This document shows positions 34,145-44,504 of a DNA stretch of 64,000 nucleotides, piece by piece. Position 1 is the stretch's first letter, and each line of letters starts with the position of its first letter. The stretch spans positions 165,276-229,275 of the forward strand of contig NZ_JAJTWU010000011.1 of assembly GCF_021353265.1 (NCBI RefSeq). The letters are read 5' to 3'. Source of the stretch: Pelomonas cellulosilytica (GTDB lineage Bacteria > Pseudomonadota > Gammaproteobacteria > Burkholderiales > Burkholderiaceae_C). The position numbers were made by a program, and so were the translations under genes. The notes beneath the pieces were generated by a model that ran no database searches, was not told where the DNA came from, and saw only the letters and a program-made list of their open reading frames with translations.

Positions 34145-35167
34145 TCACTGGTGCTTGTCGGCCTCGGACGTGAAGGCGTCCGCGTAGAACTCCTCGTCGG
34201 GCAGCTTGCACTGGGCGACGAAATCCCGCTGGGCCGACTCCACCATGACGGGCGCCCCGCAGGCATAGACCTGGTGGCCCGAGAGATCCGGCAGGTCCTC
34301 CATCACCGCACGGTGGACGAAGCCGGTGCGGCCGCTCCAGCCCGCGTCCGGCTCGGACAGCACGGGCACATAGGTCAACTGCGGCCATTCGGCGGCGATC
34401 TGCGCCACCCAGTCGCCGAGGTAGAGGTCGGCCTGCTTGCGCGCGCCCCAGTACAGCACCATCGGGCGGGTCGATTCGATGTGGCGGGCGCGTTCGATGA
34501 TGGCTTTGATCGGCGCGAAGCCCGTGCCGCTGGCCAGCAGCACGATGGGCCTGTTGCTGTCCTCGCGAAGGAAGAAGCTGCCGAAAGGTCCTTCCATGCG
34601 CAGGATGTCCTTCTCCTTCAGCGCGCCGAAGACGTGATCGGTGAACTTGCCGCCGGGCATGTGGCGGATGTGCAGCTCGATCTGGCCCGGCAGCGAGTGC
34701 GGCGCGTTGGCCATCGAGTAGCTGCGCCGCGCGCCATCACGCAGGATGAATTCGACATACTGGCCGGCGCGGAACTGGAAGTTCTGGTTGGCGGCGAGCT
34801 GCATCGTCAGCACGGCCACGTCGGGCGCGGGCTTCAGTATGGCGGCCACGCGGGTGGGCAGCTTCAGCACCGGGAATTCGCCGGCGCCGGGCACCGTGCG
34901 CGCCTCCACGACGCAGTCGGTCTGCGGCCTGGCGCAGCAGGTCAGCACGAAGCCGGCGGCTTCCTCTTCGGCGGACAGCGCCTTGGGCTGGTGGTTGCCG
35001 TGGATGACGGCGCCTTCGAGCAGCTTGCTCTTGCAGGAGCCGCAGGCGCCGTCCTTGCAGCCGTAGGGCAAGCCGACGCCGTTGCGGATGGCGGCGCCGA
35101 GCAGGGTGTCGTCGCCTTCGGCCTGGTAGACGCGGCCGGCGGGCTGGATGGTGATCTGATAGGGCAT
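34145..35167 (-). CDS. 2Fe-2S ferredoxin / FAD-NAD reductase (CDP-6-deoxyglucoseen reductase-like)
   Basis: Electron-transfer flavoprotein of 340 residues. An N-terminal plant-type ferredoxin domain has cluster cysteines C37, C42, C45 and C77 or C78 (YGCKDGACGSCKSKLL); it is followed by an FAD-binding barrel (RRSYSMAN) and an NAD domain (LLASGTGFAPIKAIIE, YACGAPVMV). Homologues are usually annotated as CDP-6-deoxy-delta-3,4-glucoseen reductase, but no deoxysugar genes are near. It more likely feeds electrons to an unidentified oxygenase. Confidence 0.88.
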   Translation of the reverse strand: MPYQITIQPAGRVYQAEGDDTLLGAAIRNGVGLPYGCKDGACGSCKSKLLEGAVIHGNHQPKALSAEEEAAGFVLTCCARPQTDCVVEARTVPGAGEFPVLKLPTRVAAILKPAPDVAVLTMQLAANQNFQFRAGQYVEFILRDGARRSYSMANAPHSLPGQIELHIRHMPGGKFTDHVFGALKEKDILRMEGPFGSFFLREDSNRPIVLLASGTGFAPIKAIIERARHIESTRPMVLYWGARKQADLYLGDWVAQIAAEWPQLTYVPVLSEPDAGWSGRTGFVHRAVMEDLPDLSGHQVYACGAPVMVESAQRDFVAQCKLPDEEFYADAFTSEADKHQ

Positions 35168-35237
35168 GGGCACGAAAAGCAAGCGGCCCCGAACGAGATC
35201 CCGGGGCCGTAGACTGCGCCGCATTTTGCCCGAGGCC

Positions 35238-36098
35238 ATGACGACCCGACTTCTGATCATTGGCTGCGGCGACGTGGGTTTGCGCGTCGTCAAGTTGCTG
35301 GCCGGCCGCTGGCGCGTGCTGGCGCTGACGTCCAGCGTCGCGCGCGCGCCCGCGCTGCGCGCCGCCGGCGCCGAGCCGCTGTGGGGCAACCTCGACCAGC
35401 CGGGCACTCTGGCGCGGTTGGCCGGCCTGGCCGACCGCGTGCTGCACCTGGCGCCGCCGGCCCGCGATGGCGCCACGGACGAGCGCACGCGCCACCTGTT
35501 GCAGGCGCTCTCACGCAAGCCGCCGGCGGCGCTGGTCTATGCCAGCACGACCGGTGTCTACGGCGACTGCGCTGGCGCGTTCATGGACGAGACCCGCGCC
35601 TTGAACCCCGCCACCGACCGCGCCGCCCGCCGTGTCGACGCCGAAGCGCAGCTGCGCGCCTTCGGCCGCCGCCATGGCACGCGCGTGAGCCTGCTGCGCA
35701 TACCGGGCATCTACGCCCGAGACCGAGAAGGCGGTCATCCACGTGAGCGGCTGGCGCGCGGCACGCCGGTGCTGCGGCGTCAGGACGATGTCTACACGAA
35801 CCACATCCATGCCGACGACCTGGCCCGTGCCTGCCTGCTGGCGCTGCTGCGCGGTCGGCCGCAGCGGGCCGTCAACGTCTGCGACGACAGCGATCTGCTG
35901 ATGGGTGACTACTTCGATCTGGCCGCCGACCTGGCCGGCCTGCCGCGGCCCGAGCGCATCACGCGCGCGGAAGCGGCCGAGCGCATGGGCGCGATGCAGC
36001 TGAGCTTCTGGAGCGAGTCTCGGCGCATCGCGAACGCCAGGCTCAAGGCCGAGTTGCGGCTGAAGCTGCGCTATCCGACGCCGCGCGACGGCTTGTAG
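35238..36098 (+). CDS. NAD(P)-dependent epimerase/dehydratase-like SDR (YeeZ type)
   Basis: Extended short-chain dehydrogenase-like protein of 286 residues, with the nucleotide loop GCGDVGLRV at 10-18 and ASTTGVYGD in the active-site strand. The catalytic Tyr-x3-Lys of true epimerases is not evident, as in the YeeZ/YbjT-type atypical SDRs. Divergent from the reductase gene by 70 bp and convergent with the rhomboid gene, whose stop is adjacent. Biological role unknown. Confidence 0.8.
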   Translation: MTTRLLIIGCGDVGLRVVKLLAGRWRVLALTSSVARAPALRAAGAEPLWGNLDQPGTLARLAGLADRVLHLAPPARDGATDERTRHLLQALSRKPPAALVYASTTGVYGDCAGAFMDETRALNPATDRAARRVDAEAQLRAFGRRHGTRVSLLRIPGIYARDREGGHPRERLARGTPVLRRQDDVYTNHIHADDLARACLLALLRGRPQRAVNVCDDSDLLMGDYFDLAADLAGLPRPERITRAEAAERMGAMQLSFWSESRRIANARLKAELRLKLRYPTPRDGL

Positions 36099-36677
36099 TC
36101 ATCGGCGGCGCGACGAGCGCCAGTGGCGGATCAGCAGCCACGCGCCCAGCATGCCGCCCAGGTGGGCGAAATGGGCGACGCCGCTGGCGCTGTTGAAGCC
36201 GAGGATCAGCTCCAGCCCTCCGAAGATCGCGACAAAGACCTTGGCCTTCATCGGAATCGGCGGGATCAGCGGCACGATGATGCGGTTGGGGAACAGCATG
36301 CCGAAGGACAGCAGCAGCCCGAAGATGGCGCCCGACGCGCCCACCGTCGGCGAGCGTGCGCCGATGGCCCACGTGAAGATCAGCTGCACGAGCGCCGCGC
36401 TGAGCGTGCTGGCCACGAGGATCTGCGCGTAGCGGCGCGGGCCCCAGACGCGTTCCAGCTCGCCGCCGAACATCCACAGGCCCAGCATGTTGAACAGCAG
36501 GTGCGTGAAGCTTGCGTGCAGGAAGGCGTAGCTGATCAGCTGCCACGGCCGGAAGAAGCCCGACGTCACCGGCCATAGCTCAAACCAGGGGCCGAGTTCA
36601 GGGAACAGCTCGAAGAAGCAGAAGAAGCCGACGCAAGCCAGCAGGAAGGCTTTGGTGACCGGAGGCAGCGGGGGCAT
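36099..36677 (-). CDS. Rhomboid family intramembrane serine protease
   Basis: Six-helix membrane protease of 192 residues, cutting transmembrane segments within the bilayer. The catalytic dyad is present: S115 in GASGAIFG and H172 in AHFAHLGG, with the conserved HLLFNMLGLW region (59-68) in helix 2. The start MPPLPPVT matches the family length. Its 3' end abuts the convergent SDR gene. Natural substrate unknown. Confidence 0.92.
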   Translation of the reverse strand: MPPLPPVTKAFLLACVGFFCFFELFPELGPWFELWPVTSGFFRPWQLISYAFLHASFTHLLFNMLGLWMFGGELERVWGPRRYAQILVASTLSAALVQLIFTWAIGARSPTVGASGAIFGLLLSFGMLFPNRIIVPLIPPIPMKAKVFVAIFGGLELILGFNSASGVAHFAHLGGMLGAWLLIRHWRSSRRR

Positions 36678-36765
36678 GAGTCGCGGCTCTGGCGCCCGGG
36701 GAGGGCGCTTGCGTCGGGAAAGCCGACGCTTGCCAGTTGAGTGTATGACAGGGGTGCGAGTCCTT

Positions 36766-36850
36766 TGGTGCCCGGGGCCGGACTCGAACCGGCACACCTT
36801 GCGGCGGGGGATTTTGAGTCCCCTGCGTCTACCGATTTCGCCACCCGGGC
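36766..36850 (-). tRNA. tRNA-Leu (anticodon CAA)
   Basis: An 85-base type II tRNA with encoded CCA. Acceptor GCCCGGG pairs with CCCGGGC; the anticodon stem GGGGA/TCCCC holds loop CTCAAAA with anticodon CAA (reads UUG); there is a variable arm around GCCGCAAGGTG, then T-arm GCCGGTTCGAGTCCGGC. It lies between the rhomboid and cysM genes. Confidence 0.97.
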
Positions 36851-36940
36851 CATCGGACTTCGCGTTCGCCATGGTGGCGAGGGGCTGGATTATGCACTCG
36901 CCAAGGCTGATGGCTTGGCCTCGCTGCCACAATCGTCGGC

Positions 36941-37837
36941 ATGAACTATCCGACCCTCGAAGATGTCATTGGCGCGACACCGCTCGTGCGCCTGCAGCGG
37001 CTGCCGGGTGCCGACACGCGCGGCAACGTGGTGCTGGCCAAGCTGGAGGGCAACAACCCGGCGGGTTCCGTGAAGGACAGGCCGGCCATCAGCATGATCA
37101 GGCGCGCCGAGGAGCGCGGCGAGATCAAGCCTGGCGACACGCTCATCGAGGCGACTTCGGGCAACACCGGCATCGCGCTAGCGATGGCGGCGGCCATTCG
37201 CGGCTACCGGATGGTGCTGATCATGCCGGAGGACTTGTCCATCGAGCGGGCGCAGACGATGAAGGCCTTCGGCGCGGAGCTGATCCTGACGCCCAAGACG
37301 GGCGGCATGGAGTACGCCCGCGACCTCGCTGAGCAGATGGCGGGAGAGGGCAAGGGCCGCGTGCTGGACCAGTTCGCCAACGCCGACAACCCGCGGGTGC
37401 ACTACGAGACGACCGGCCCCGAGCTGTGGAAGGACACGGGCGGCCGCATCACGCACTTCGTCAGCGCGATGGGCACGACCGGCACGATCACCGGCACGTC
37501 ACGCTTCCTTAAGGAGCAGAACCCGGCCGTGCGCATCGTCGGCGCGCAGCCGTCCGAGGGCTCGCGCATTCCGGGCATCCGCAAATGGCCCGAGGCTTAT
37601 CTGCCGAAGATCTACGACCCGAGAGGTGTCGACGAACTGGTGCTGGTGAGCCAGGCCGATGCCGAGGACATGGCCCGCCGGCTGGCCCGCGAGGAGGGCC
37701 TGTTCGCCGGCATCTCTGCGGCCGGCGCCTGCTGGGTGGCGCTGCAGATCGCGAAGCAGGTCGAGAACGCGACCATCGCCTTCATCGTCTGTGACCGCGG
37801 CGACCGCTACCTGTCGACCGGCGTGTTCCCGGCCTGA
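36941..37837 (+). CDS. cysM: Cysteine synthase B
   Basis: PLP-dependent O-acetylserine (thiol)-lyase that makes cysteine (CysM can also use thiosulfate). The 298-residue product has K45 in NNPAGSVKDRPA as the PLP lysine and the substrate loop TSGNTG. The downstream neighbour, 17 bases away, is a TusA-like sulfur carrier, consistent with a small sulfur-metabolism operon. Confidence 0.94.
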   Translation: MNYPTLEDVIGATPLVRLQRLPGADTRGNVVLAKLEGNNPAGSVKDRPAISMIRRAEERGEIKPGDTLIEATSGNTGIALAMAAAIRGYRMVLIMPEDLSIERAQTMKAFGAELILTPKTGGMEYARDLAEQMAGEGKGRVLDQFANADNPRVHYETTGPELWKDTGGRITHFVSAMGTTGTITGTSRFLKEQNPAVRIVGAQPSEGSRIPGIRKWPEAYLPKIYDPRGVDELVLVSQADAEDMARRLAREEGLFAGISAAGACWVALQIAKQVENATIAFIVCDRGDRYLSTGVFPA

Positions 37838-37854
37838 GCAGCGAGAATGCAACG

Positions 37855-38082
37855 ATGGACGTCCAACGCGAGATCGACACCCGGGGCCTGAACTGCCCGC
37901 TGCCCATCCTGAAGGCGAAGAAGGCGCTTGCCGAGATGCAGAGCGGCGAGCTGTTGCGCGTCGTAGCGACCGATCCCGGCTCGATGCGCGACTTCCAGGC
38001 CTTCGCCCGCCAGACAGGCAATGAACTGGTGCGGCAGGACACCGCCGGCACCGAGTTCATCCACGTGCTGCGCCGCAGGTAA
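37855..38082 (+). CDS. TusA-family sulfur carrier protein
   Basis: Protein of 75 residues with the TusA/SirA fold and the C14-P-x-P motif (GLNCPLPILKAKKAL), whose Cys carries a persulfide in sulfur relay to tRNA thiolation or other acceptors. It directly follows cysM and is probably cotranscribed. Which acceptor it serves cannot be told from sequence; it may be TusA itself or a paralogue. Confidence 0.9.
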   Translation: MDVQREIDTRGLNCPLPILKAKKALAEMQSGELLRVVATDPGSMRDFQAFARQTGNELVRQDTAGTEFIHVLRRR

Positions 38083-38145
38083 GCCACCCCGGTACCGGCT
38101 GTCCTCAACGGGGCGACGCAGGCGGCGGGGCGGGCACGAGGCTGC

Positions 38146-39039
38146 TTACAGCGCCAGTTCCTGCAGGAACTGCTTGAAGCCCGCACCCAGCTGCGGGTGC
38201 GCCAGCGCCAGCTCCACGTTGGCCTGCAGGAAGCCTTCCTTGCTGCCGCAGTCGTAGCGCTTGCCTTCGTACCGGTAGGCGAACACCTTCTCGCGGCGCA
38301 GCAGGCCGGCGATGCCATCGGTCAGCTGGATCTCGCCGCCTACGCCGCGCGGCTGGTTGGCGATCTCATGGAAGATCCCCGGCGTCAGGATGTAGCGGCC
38401 GGCCACGCCCAGGCGAGAGGGTGCGTCCTCGGGGGCGGGCTTCTCGATGATGCGGTTGACGTCCATCAGGTTGTCGTTGACCTGCGTGCCGGCCACGATC
38501 CCGTAGCGGCGCGTGTGCTCGGGCGGCACTTCTTGAACCGCAAGGATGGAGGCGCGCCATTCGGCGAACTGCTCGACCATCTGCTTCAGCACGCCGTGGC
38601 CGGCCCGGGGGCCCACCATCAGGTCGTCGGCCAGCAGTACGGCAAAGGCGTCGTTGCCCACGAGCCGGCGGCCGCACAGCACCGCGTGGCCCAGGCCCAG
38701 CGCCTGCGCCTGGCGCACGTAGATGCATTCCATGTCGTCGGGCTTGACGCTGCGGACGACGTCCAGCAGCTCCTGCTTATTCGAGTTCTCCAGCGCTACT
38801 TCCAGTTCGAAGGTCATGTCGAAGTGGTCTTCGATGGGCCGCTTGTGGCGACCGGTGACGAAGATCATCTCGCGCACGCCGGCCTCGTAGGCCTCCTCGA
38901 CCGCGTACTGGATCAGCGGCTTGTCGACGACCGGCAGCATCTCCTTGGGCTGGGCCTTCGTGGCGGGCAGGAAGCGCGTGCCGAGGCCGGCTACGGGGAA
39001 GATGGCTTTGGTGATCGGCGATGTGGACGAAGAGGCCAT
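38146..39039 (-). CDS. galU: UTP-glucose-1-phosphate uridylyltransferase
   Basis: Makes UDP-glucose from UTP and glucose-1-phosphate for cell-surface polysaccharide synthesis. The 297-residue product has the nucleotidyltransferase opening [20 protein letters not shown] at 19-38, followed by [11 protein letters not shown] and the sugar-binding [12 protein letters not shown] segment. Monocistronic, divergent from the next gene and convergent with the TusA-like gene. Confidence 0.95.
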   Translation of the reverse strand: MASSSTSPITKAIFPVAGLGTRFLPATKAQPKEMLPVVDKPLIQYAVEEAYEAGVREMIFVTGRHKRPIEDHFDMTFELEVALENSNKQELLDVVRSVKPDDMECIYVRQAQALGLGHAVLCGRRLVGNDAFAVLLADDLMVGPRAGHGVLKQMVEQFAEWRASILAVQEVPPEHTRRYGIVAGTQVNDNLMDVNRIIEKPAPEDAPSRLGVAGRYILTPGIFHEIANQPRGVGGEIQLTDGIAGLLRREKVFAYRYEGKRYDCGSKEGFLQANVELALAHPQLGAGFKQFLQELAL

Positions 39040-39123
39040 GAGTACACTGGTTGAAGCAAAAGCGCCGGGATTGTGTCACCCGAGTGGTGACGTTGGTCGC
39101 CCGGCGTCGGACAGAAGAAGAGC

Positions 39124-40068
39124 ATGAGTGTCCTGATCCTGGAACCGTTGGAAGCCGATGTGGTGCAGTGGCTGGCGGAGCGGCATGACGCCCGTTTCGC
39201 GCCGGAATTGGTCGGCGACACGGAGGGCCTGCAGGCCGCGTTGCGGGATTCGCGCGCGCTGGTGGCACCACCTGAAGTGCGCATCGATGCTGATCTGCTT
39301 CGCGGGGCGCCGGACCTGCGCGCCATCGGCCGCGCCAGCGGCGGCGCCGAAAACATCGACATCGACGCCTGCCGAAAGGCCCGCGTGGAAGTCGTGCGCT
39401 CGCAGGCGTCGACGGCCAGTGCGGAGGCCGAGTTCGCCATCGGCGCGCTGCTGAGCCTGCTGCGGCGCGTGCCCGTCGAGGGCAGCGATGGCCTCAAGGT
39501 CGGCCGCGAGCTCGGTTGCTCCACGATTGGCCTGCTGGGGCTGACGCCCACATCCCAGGTGCTGACGCAGTTGCTGCAGGCCTTCGGTGCCCGGGTGGTC
39601 GGCTACGACCCATCACTGCACCCCAATGACTCGACGTGGTTGCGCTGGGGCATCGAGCCGCTCAGCCTGGCGCAATTGATGGAACAGAGCGACGGGCTGG
39701 TGCTGCTGCTGCCGTACTACGAGCGCTATCGCGGGCTGGTGGGCGATCGTCAGCTTGAAGCGGCCCGGCCCGGCCAGGTGCTCGTGGGCCTGAGCCAGTC
39801 GGGGCTGGTGCAGGAGGTCGCGCTGGCGCGCGCATTGCGCGGCGGCAGGCTGCTGGCCGCGTGGTTCGACTGCCTGGAGCCAGGCTGGCTGGAGTCCGGC
39901 CGGCCGCTGCACGGCCTTGCATCGCTGCAGGTGACGCCGCGGCTGGCTGGCACGACGCGCGAGTCCCGCGTGCGGGCGGCCTGGGCCGTGGCGCGTGGTA
40001 TCGACGAGTTGCTGGGCCCGGCGCCGCGCGGCGCCAAGCCGCACGCGCCGGCCGCGGTTTACGACTGA
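39124..40068 (+). CDS. Degenerate D-2-hydroxyacid dehydrogenase-like protein
   Basis: A 314-residue protein with the overall fold order of SerA-type dehydrogenases, but with its key motifs altered. The Rossmann loop reads [10 protein letters not shown] (136-145) instead of G-x-G-x2-G; the substrate Arg motif ARGG is LSQSG (223-227); the catalytic His of TPHxAG is Arg (TPRLAG, 271-276). NAD binding and hydride transfer by the usual mechanism look unlikely. Its 3' end overlaps the convergent valS stop by 10 bp. Function unknown. Confidence 0.78.
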   Translation: MSVLILEPLEADVVQWLAERHDARFAPELVGDTEGLQAALRDSRALVAPPEVRIDADLLRGAPDLRAIGRASGGAENIDIDACRKARVEVVRSQASTASAEAEFAIGALLSLLRRVPVEGSDGLKVGRELGCSTIGLLGLTPTSQVLTQLLQAFGARVVGYDPSLHPNDSTWLRWGIEPLSLAQLMEQSDGLVLLLPYYERYRGLVGDRQLEAARPGQVLVGLSQSGLVQEVALARALRGGRLLAAWFDCLEPGWLESGRPLHGLASLQVTPRLAGTTRESRVRAAWAVARGIDELLGPAPRGAKPHAPAAVYD

Positions 40069-42875
40069 GCGAGCCGGCCGAGCTGTTCGCGCAGGCGGAC
40101 GACGGTTTCCTTGAAGCCAGCCACGCGGGCTCGCTCCTGCTCGACGACGGCGGCCGGCGCGCGAGCGACGAAGCTCTCGTTGCCGAGCTTGGCCTCGGCC
40201 TTCGTGATCTCGCCGTCCAGCCGCGTGATCTCCTTGGTCAGCCGGGCGCGCTCGGCCTCAATGTCGATCTCCACCTTCAGCGCGAGCTTGGCCGCGCCAT
40301 GCACGAGCACGGGCGACGTGGCGCTCTGCTTCGCGAACTCGGTGTCGTCGGCAATCAGCTCGACGGCGCTGAGCTTGGCCAGCACCTTCAGCACGGCCGC
40401 GGCTTCGCTGAGGAAGGACAGGTCGCCGCCCACCAGCAGCGGCACGCGCTCGGCGGGGCTGAGGCTCATCTCGCTGCGCAGGCTGCGCGTTGTGCCGACG
40501 ACGGCCTTGAGCTGGGCCATCCACGCGTCCGCCACCGCGTCGATGCGCTCGGGCTGGGCGACGGGGTAAGGCGCCTGCCCGATGTAGTCGACCGTCTTGC
40601 GGCCAGCGATGGGCGCGACGGCCTGCCACAGCTCCTCGGTGATGAACGGCGCGATCGGGTGCAGCAGGCGCAACGTCGTCTCCAGCGTGCGGATCAGCGT
40701 GCGGCGCGTGGCGCGTTGCTGACTCTCGTCGCCGGTCTGGATCTGTACCTTGGCGATCTCGAGGTACCAGTCGCAGTACTCGTCCCAGACGAAGCTGTAG
40801 ATCGCGTTGGCGACGTTGTCCAGACGGTACTCGGCAAAGCCCTGGGCCACGGCGGCTTCCACGCGCTGCAGCTCGCTTGTGATCCAGCGGTCGGCCTGCG
40901 AGAAGGTGTTGTAGCCGGGCGGGCAGGCGCCCTGGTCGTGCGCGAGGCCACAGTCCAGGCCTTCTGTGTTCATCAGCACGAAGCGCGTCGCGTTCCACAG
41001 CTTGTTGCAGAAGTTGCGGTAGCCCTCGCAGCGCTTGGTGTCGAAGTTGATGTTGCGGCCAAGGCTCGCGTAGCTGGCCATCGTGAAGCGCAGCGCGTCG
41101 GCACCGTAGGCCGGCATGCCGTCTGGGAACTCCTTCTTCACGCGTGCGGCCACCTTGGGCGCGGTCTCCGGCTTGCGCAGGCCCTGGGTGGACTTCTTCG
41201 TGAGCGTCTCCAGGTCGCAGCCCTGGATGAGGTCCACCGGGTCCAGCACGTTGCCTTCGGACTTGCTCATCTTCTGGCCCTGCGAGTCGCGCACCAGGCC
41301 GTGGATGTAGACGTCCTTGAACGGCACCTTACCGGTGAAGTGCGTCGTCATCATGATCATCCGGGCCACCCAGAAGAAGATGATGTCGTAGCCGGTCACG
41401 AGCACGGAGGACGGCAGGAACAGCGCTTGTTCCAGCGTCTTCTCCGGCCAGCCCAGCGTCGAGAACGGCACCAGCGCCGACGAGTACCAGGTGTCCAGCA
41501 CGTCGGGGTCGCGCGTCAGCTCGCCGAGGTAGCCGGCGGCCTTGGCCTTGGCGCGGGCCTCGTCCTCGCTGCGCGCGACGAACAGCTCGCCGTCCGTGCC
41601 GTACCAGGCCGGAATCTGGTGGCCCCACCACAGCTGGCGTGAGATGCACCAGTCCTGCAGGTTGCCCATCCAGTGGTTGTAGGTATTGACCCACTGCTCG
41701 GGGTGAAACTTGACGGCGCCCGTGTCGACGGCGTCGATGGCCTTCTGCGCAATGCTCTTGCCGTCGGCGCTGGGCTTGGTCACGGCGACGAACCACTGGT
41801 CCGTCAGCATCGGCTCGATGACCTGGCCGGTGCGCTCGCAGCGCGGCACCTGCAGTTTGTGCTTCTTGATCTCGACCATCAGGCCCAGGGCCTCCAGGTC
41901 GGCCACGATGCGCTTGCGGGCGACAAAGCGGTCCAGGCCGCGATACGTTTCAGGCGCGTTGTCGTTGATCTTGGCCTGCAGGTCGAGCACCGAGATCATC
42001 GGCAGACCGTGGCGCTGACCGACGGCGTAGTCGTTGGTGTCGTGCGCGGGCGTGACCTTGACGACGCCGGTGCCGAACTCGCGGTCCACGTAGTCGTCGG
42101 CGATGACGGGAATCTCGCGGTCCGTCAGCGGCAGCTTCACCAGCCTACCGATCAGCGCGGCGTAGCGCTCATCCTCGGGGTGGACCATGACGGCCACGTC
42201 GCCCAGCATCGTCTCGGGCCGCGTCGTGGCCACGACGACGGAGCCGCTGCCGTCCGCCAGCGGATAGCGGATATGCCACAGCGAGCCGTCCTCCTCTTCG
42301 GAGGCCACTTCCAGGTCCGACACGGCGGACTGCAAGATGGGGTCCCAGCTCACGAGGCGCTTGCCGCGGTAGATCAGGCCTTCCTCGTAGAGCCGCACGA
42401 AGGTCTCGACGACGACGGTCGAGAGCTTCTCGTCCATCGTGAAGTACTCATGGCTCCAGCTGACCGAGTCGCCCAGGCGGCGCATCTGGCTCGTGATGGT
42501 GTTGCCGCTTTCCTGCTTCCATTCCCACACTCGGGCGACGAAGTTCTTGCGGCCCAGGTCATGGCGGCTCTGGCCGGCGGCCTGCAGCTGGCGCTCGACG
42601 ACGATCTGCGTCGCGATTCCGGCGTGGTCGGTGCCCGGCACCCACAGCGTGTTGTCGCCCTTCATTCGGTGGTAGCGCGTCAGCGAATCCATCACCGTCT
42701 GGTTGAAGGCGTGGCCCATATGCAACGTGCCCGTCACGTTGGGCGGCGGCAGCTGGATGCTGAAGGAGGGCTTGGCCGGGTCCAGCGTCGGCGCGTACAG
42801 GCCGGCGGCCTCCCACTTCGGGCCCCATTGGGCTTCAAGGGCGGCGGGTTCGAAGGACTTGGCGAGTTCGGTCAC
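40059..42875 (-). CDS. valS: Valyl-tRNA synthetase
   Basis: Class I synthetase charging tRNA-Val, 938 residues. It has HIGH-type HMGH in [14 protein letters not shown] near 50, a CP1 editing domain, KMSKS within [14 protein letters not shown], an anticodon-binding domain, and a C-terminal coiled-coil arm ([20 protein letters not shown]). The start is the GTG of [14 protein letters not shown], since upstream readings carry no ValS sequence. No T-box or other leader element was seen. Confidence 0.96.
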   Translation of the reverse strand: MTELAKSFEPAALEAQWGPKWEAAGLYAPTLDPAKPSFSIQLPPPNVTGTLHMGHAFNQTVMDSLTRYHRMKGDNTLWVPGTDHAGIATQIVVERQLQAAGQSRHDLGRKNFVARVWEWKQESGNTITSQMRRLGDSVSWSHEYFTMDEKLSTVVVETFVRLYEEGLIYRGKRLVSWDPILQSAVSDLEVASEEEDGSLWHIRYPLADGSGSVVVATTRPETMLGDVAVMVHPEDERYAALIGRLVKLPLTDREIPVIADDYVDREFGTGVVKVTPAHDTNDYAVGQRHGLPMISVLDLQAKINDNAPETYRGLDRFVARKRIVADLEALGLMVEIKKHKLQVPRCERTGQVIEPMLTDQWFVAVTKPSADGKSIAQKAIDAVDTGAVKFHPEQWVNTYNHWMGNLQDWCISRQLWWGHQIPAWYGTDGELFVARSEDEARAKAKAAGYLGELTRDPDVLDTWYSSALVPFSTLGWPEKTLEQALFLPSSVLVTGYDIIFFWVARMIMMTTHFTGKVPFKDVYIHGLVRDSQGQKMSKSEGNVLDPVDLIQGCDLETLTKKSTQGLRKPETAPKVAARVKKEFPDGMPAYGADALRFTMASYASLGRNINFDTKRCEGYRNFCNKLWNATRFVLMNTEGLDCGLAHDQGACPPGYNTFSQADRWITSELQRVEAAVAQGFAEYRLDNVANAIYSFVWDEYCDWYLEIAKVQIQTGDESQQRATRRTLIRTLETTLRLLHPIAPFITEELWQAVAPIAGRKTVDYIGQAPYPVAQPERIDAVADAWMAQLKAVVGTTRSLRSEMSLSPAERVPLLVGGDLSFLSEAAAVLKVLAKLSAVELIADDTEFAKQSATSPVLVHGAAKLALKVEIDIEAERARLTKEITRLDGEITKAEAKLGNESFVARAPAAVVEQERARVAGFKETVVRLREQLGRLAQS

Positions 42876-43064
42876 GGGCAAGGTCTCGGCTGGCGCTCCG
42901 CGGGCGGAGCAAGTCGTGAGGAGGACTGGCGATTTTAGGGCGCCCCTCCCATGGCGATACAAAACGAAACCCGGCGATACCCGGCGGAGATGCGCAGCCA
43001 AGCGTCGCGCGGAATCATGAGCGCCATCCCAACCACCGGGCCAGAGCGCCCACGGAGCACCGCC

Positions 43065-43505
43065 ATGAACATCTTTCGTCACTGGCACGCGCATCACGAC
43101 TTCCACCACCGCCACGGCGGCCACGGCCGCCGTGGCCATCCTTTCGGCGATCACGCTGGCGGTTCCGCCGGGCACCTCGTGGCGCGAGCCGCTGCCCGCC
43201 TGGACCTCGACGACGATCAGCAGCGCCGGCTGGCCACCTGGCTCGGCCAGCTCCAGCAGCAGCGCGACACGATGAAGAGCCTGGCCAGCGGGCCCGAGCT
43301 GGCCGCGCTCGTCGCGGGCGAGCAATTCGCCCGCGAGTCGGCCCAGCAACTGCTGGATGCCCGGCTCGACACGCTGCGCGCGGCCGGTCCGGGCCTCATC
43401 GCGGCGTTTGCCGACTTCTTCGATGCGCTGGACGCGGAACAGCGCCAGGCCCTGCGCTTCATGTTGCGGCGCTTCAGCCATGGCCGCCGGCGGGGTGTGG
43501 CTTGA
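43065..43505 (+). CDS. His-rich Spy/CpxP-like small protein
   Basis: A 146-residue protein whose first 30 residues are strikingly His-rich ([16 protein letters not shown] at 6-21), followed by two or three amphipathic helices in the style of Spy/CpxP metal-sensor proteins ([20 protein letters not shown]). No signal peptide is visible, unlike true Spy/CpxP. First gene of an overlapping set with a ferredoxin and a two-component pair, suggesting a metal- or stress-response role. Related annotations would be 'periplasmic heavy metal sensor', but location and metal are unproven. Confidence 0.65.
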   Translation: MNIFRHWHAHHDFHHRHGGHGRRGHPFGDHAGGSAGHLVARAAARLDLDDDQQRRLATWLGQLQQQRDTMKSLASGPELAALVAGEQFARESAQQLLDARLDTLRAAGPGLIAAFADFFDALDAEQRQALRFMLRRFSHGRRRGVA

Positions 43506-43792
43506 TGGACGCGCGCTGCGGCACGCAGCCACGCGGTCGCTTCCAGCCGCGCATCGACCGCAACCGCTGCGAGGGCAAGGGCGACTGCCTGGCGGTCTGT
43601 CCGTTCAATGTCTTCCACCTCGGGAAGCTGTCGCCCGAGGACCGGCAGGGCCTGAGCCTCTTCGGCAAGCTGCGCGGCATGGCCCATGGCTGGGAACAGG
43701 CGTTCACGCCCAATGCGGCCGCCTGCGAGGCCTGCGGGCACTGCGTCAAGGCCTGCCCCGAGCGCGCCATCACGCTGGTGCGCGCCGAATAA
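43505..43792 (+). CDS. Ferredoxin-like 4Fe-4S protein
   Basis: A 95-residue protein with two cluster motifs, C-x5-C-x3-CP ([14 protein letters not shown]) and C-x2-C-x2-C-x3-CP ([16 protein letters not shown]), separated by a loop of about 35 residues, as in 7Fe/8Fe ferredoxins with an insertion. The ATG overlaps the stop of the His-rich gene (TGATG). Sits before the response regulator. Its electron partner is unknown. Confidence 0.85.
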   Translation: MDARCGTQPRGRFQPRIDRNRCEGKGDCLAVCPFNVFHLGKLSPEDRQGLSLFGKLRGMAHGWEQAFTPNAAACEACGHCVKACPERAITLVRAE

Positions 43793-43799
43793 TCCCCCC

Positions 43800-44504
43800 A
43801 TGCACCGACTGCTGCTGATCGATGACGACGAGGCCCTGGCCGGCCCACTGACGCAATACCTGGCCCGCTTCGACCTTCAGCTGGAGGCCGTCACGCGGCC
43901 CAGCTTCGCGCTGCAGCGGCTGGCGGCCGAGCGTTTCGATGCGCTCATCCTCGACGGCATGCTGCCCGAGATGGACGGCTTCGAGTTCTGCCGCCGACTG
44001 CGCTCCGGCCAGGACGCATGGCGTGACATCCCCGTGCTGATGTTGACCGCGCGCGGCGACCTGACCGATCGCGTCGTGGGCCTGGAGCTGGGTGCCGACG
44101 ACTACCTGCCCAAGCCCTTCGAGCCACGCGAGCTGGCCGCGCGGCTGCAGACCATCCTGCGCCGCACGCGGTTGACGCCCGTCGCCGCCGCACCGGCGAC
44201 GGACAGGCTCGGCTTCGACGGCCTGGAGATCGACACCGTGCGCCGCGAGGTGCGCAGGGCGGGCGGGCTCGTCGAGCTGACCGGCATGGAGTACGAGCTG
44301 CTGCTGATGCTGGCCCGCGAGCCGGGCAAGGTGTTCTCGCGCGACGACATCCTGAACCGGCTGCGCGGCCAGGAGGCCGAGCTCTACACGCGCGCGGTGG
44401 ACATCCTCGTCAGTCGCGTGCGCCGCAAGCTGGAGCCGCTGCAGGTGTTCAAGACGCTGCGCAACGCGGGCTACTGCTTTGCGTTGCCGGAGCGGACGTC
44501 GTGA
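43800..44504 (+). CDS. OmpR-family response regulator
   Basis: Regulator of 234 residues: receiver with acidic DDDE and phospho-acceptor Asp in LILDGMLPEMDG, then a winged-helix output domain (ELTGMEYELLLMLAREPGKV). The start is MHRLLLIDDDE, 8 bases after the ferredoxin gene. Its stop overlaps the kinase GTG start (GTGA). Likely controls this operon or a metal/envelope stress regulon. Confidence 0.9.
   Translation: MHRLLLIDDDEALAGPLTQYLARFDLQLEAVTRPSFALQRLAAERFDALILDGMLPEMDGFEFCRRLRSGQDAWRDIPVLMLTARGDLTDRVVGLELGADDYLPKPFEPRELAARLQTILRRTRLTPVAAAPATDRLGFDGLEIDTVRREVRRAGGLVELTGMEYELLLMLAREPGKVFSRDDILNRLRGQEAELYTRAVDILVSRVRRKLEPLQVFKTLRNAGYCFALPERTS

Noticed and set aside
40059..43532. An extended valS start up to 43532
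   Set aside because: The extra 219 codons carry no synthetase sequence and cover the His-rich gene on the other strand; the GTG at 42875 gives a normal N-terminus.
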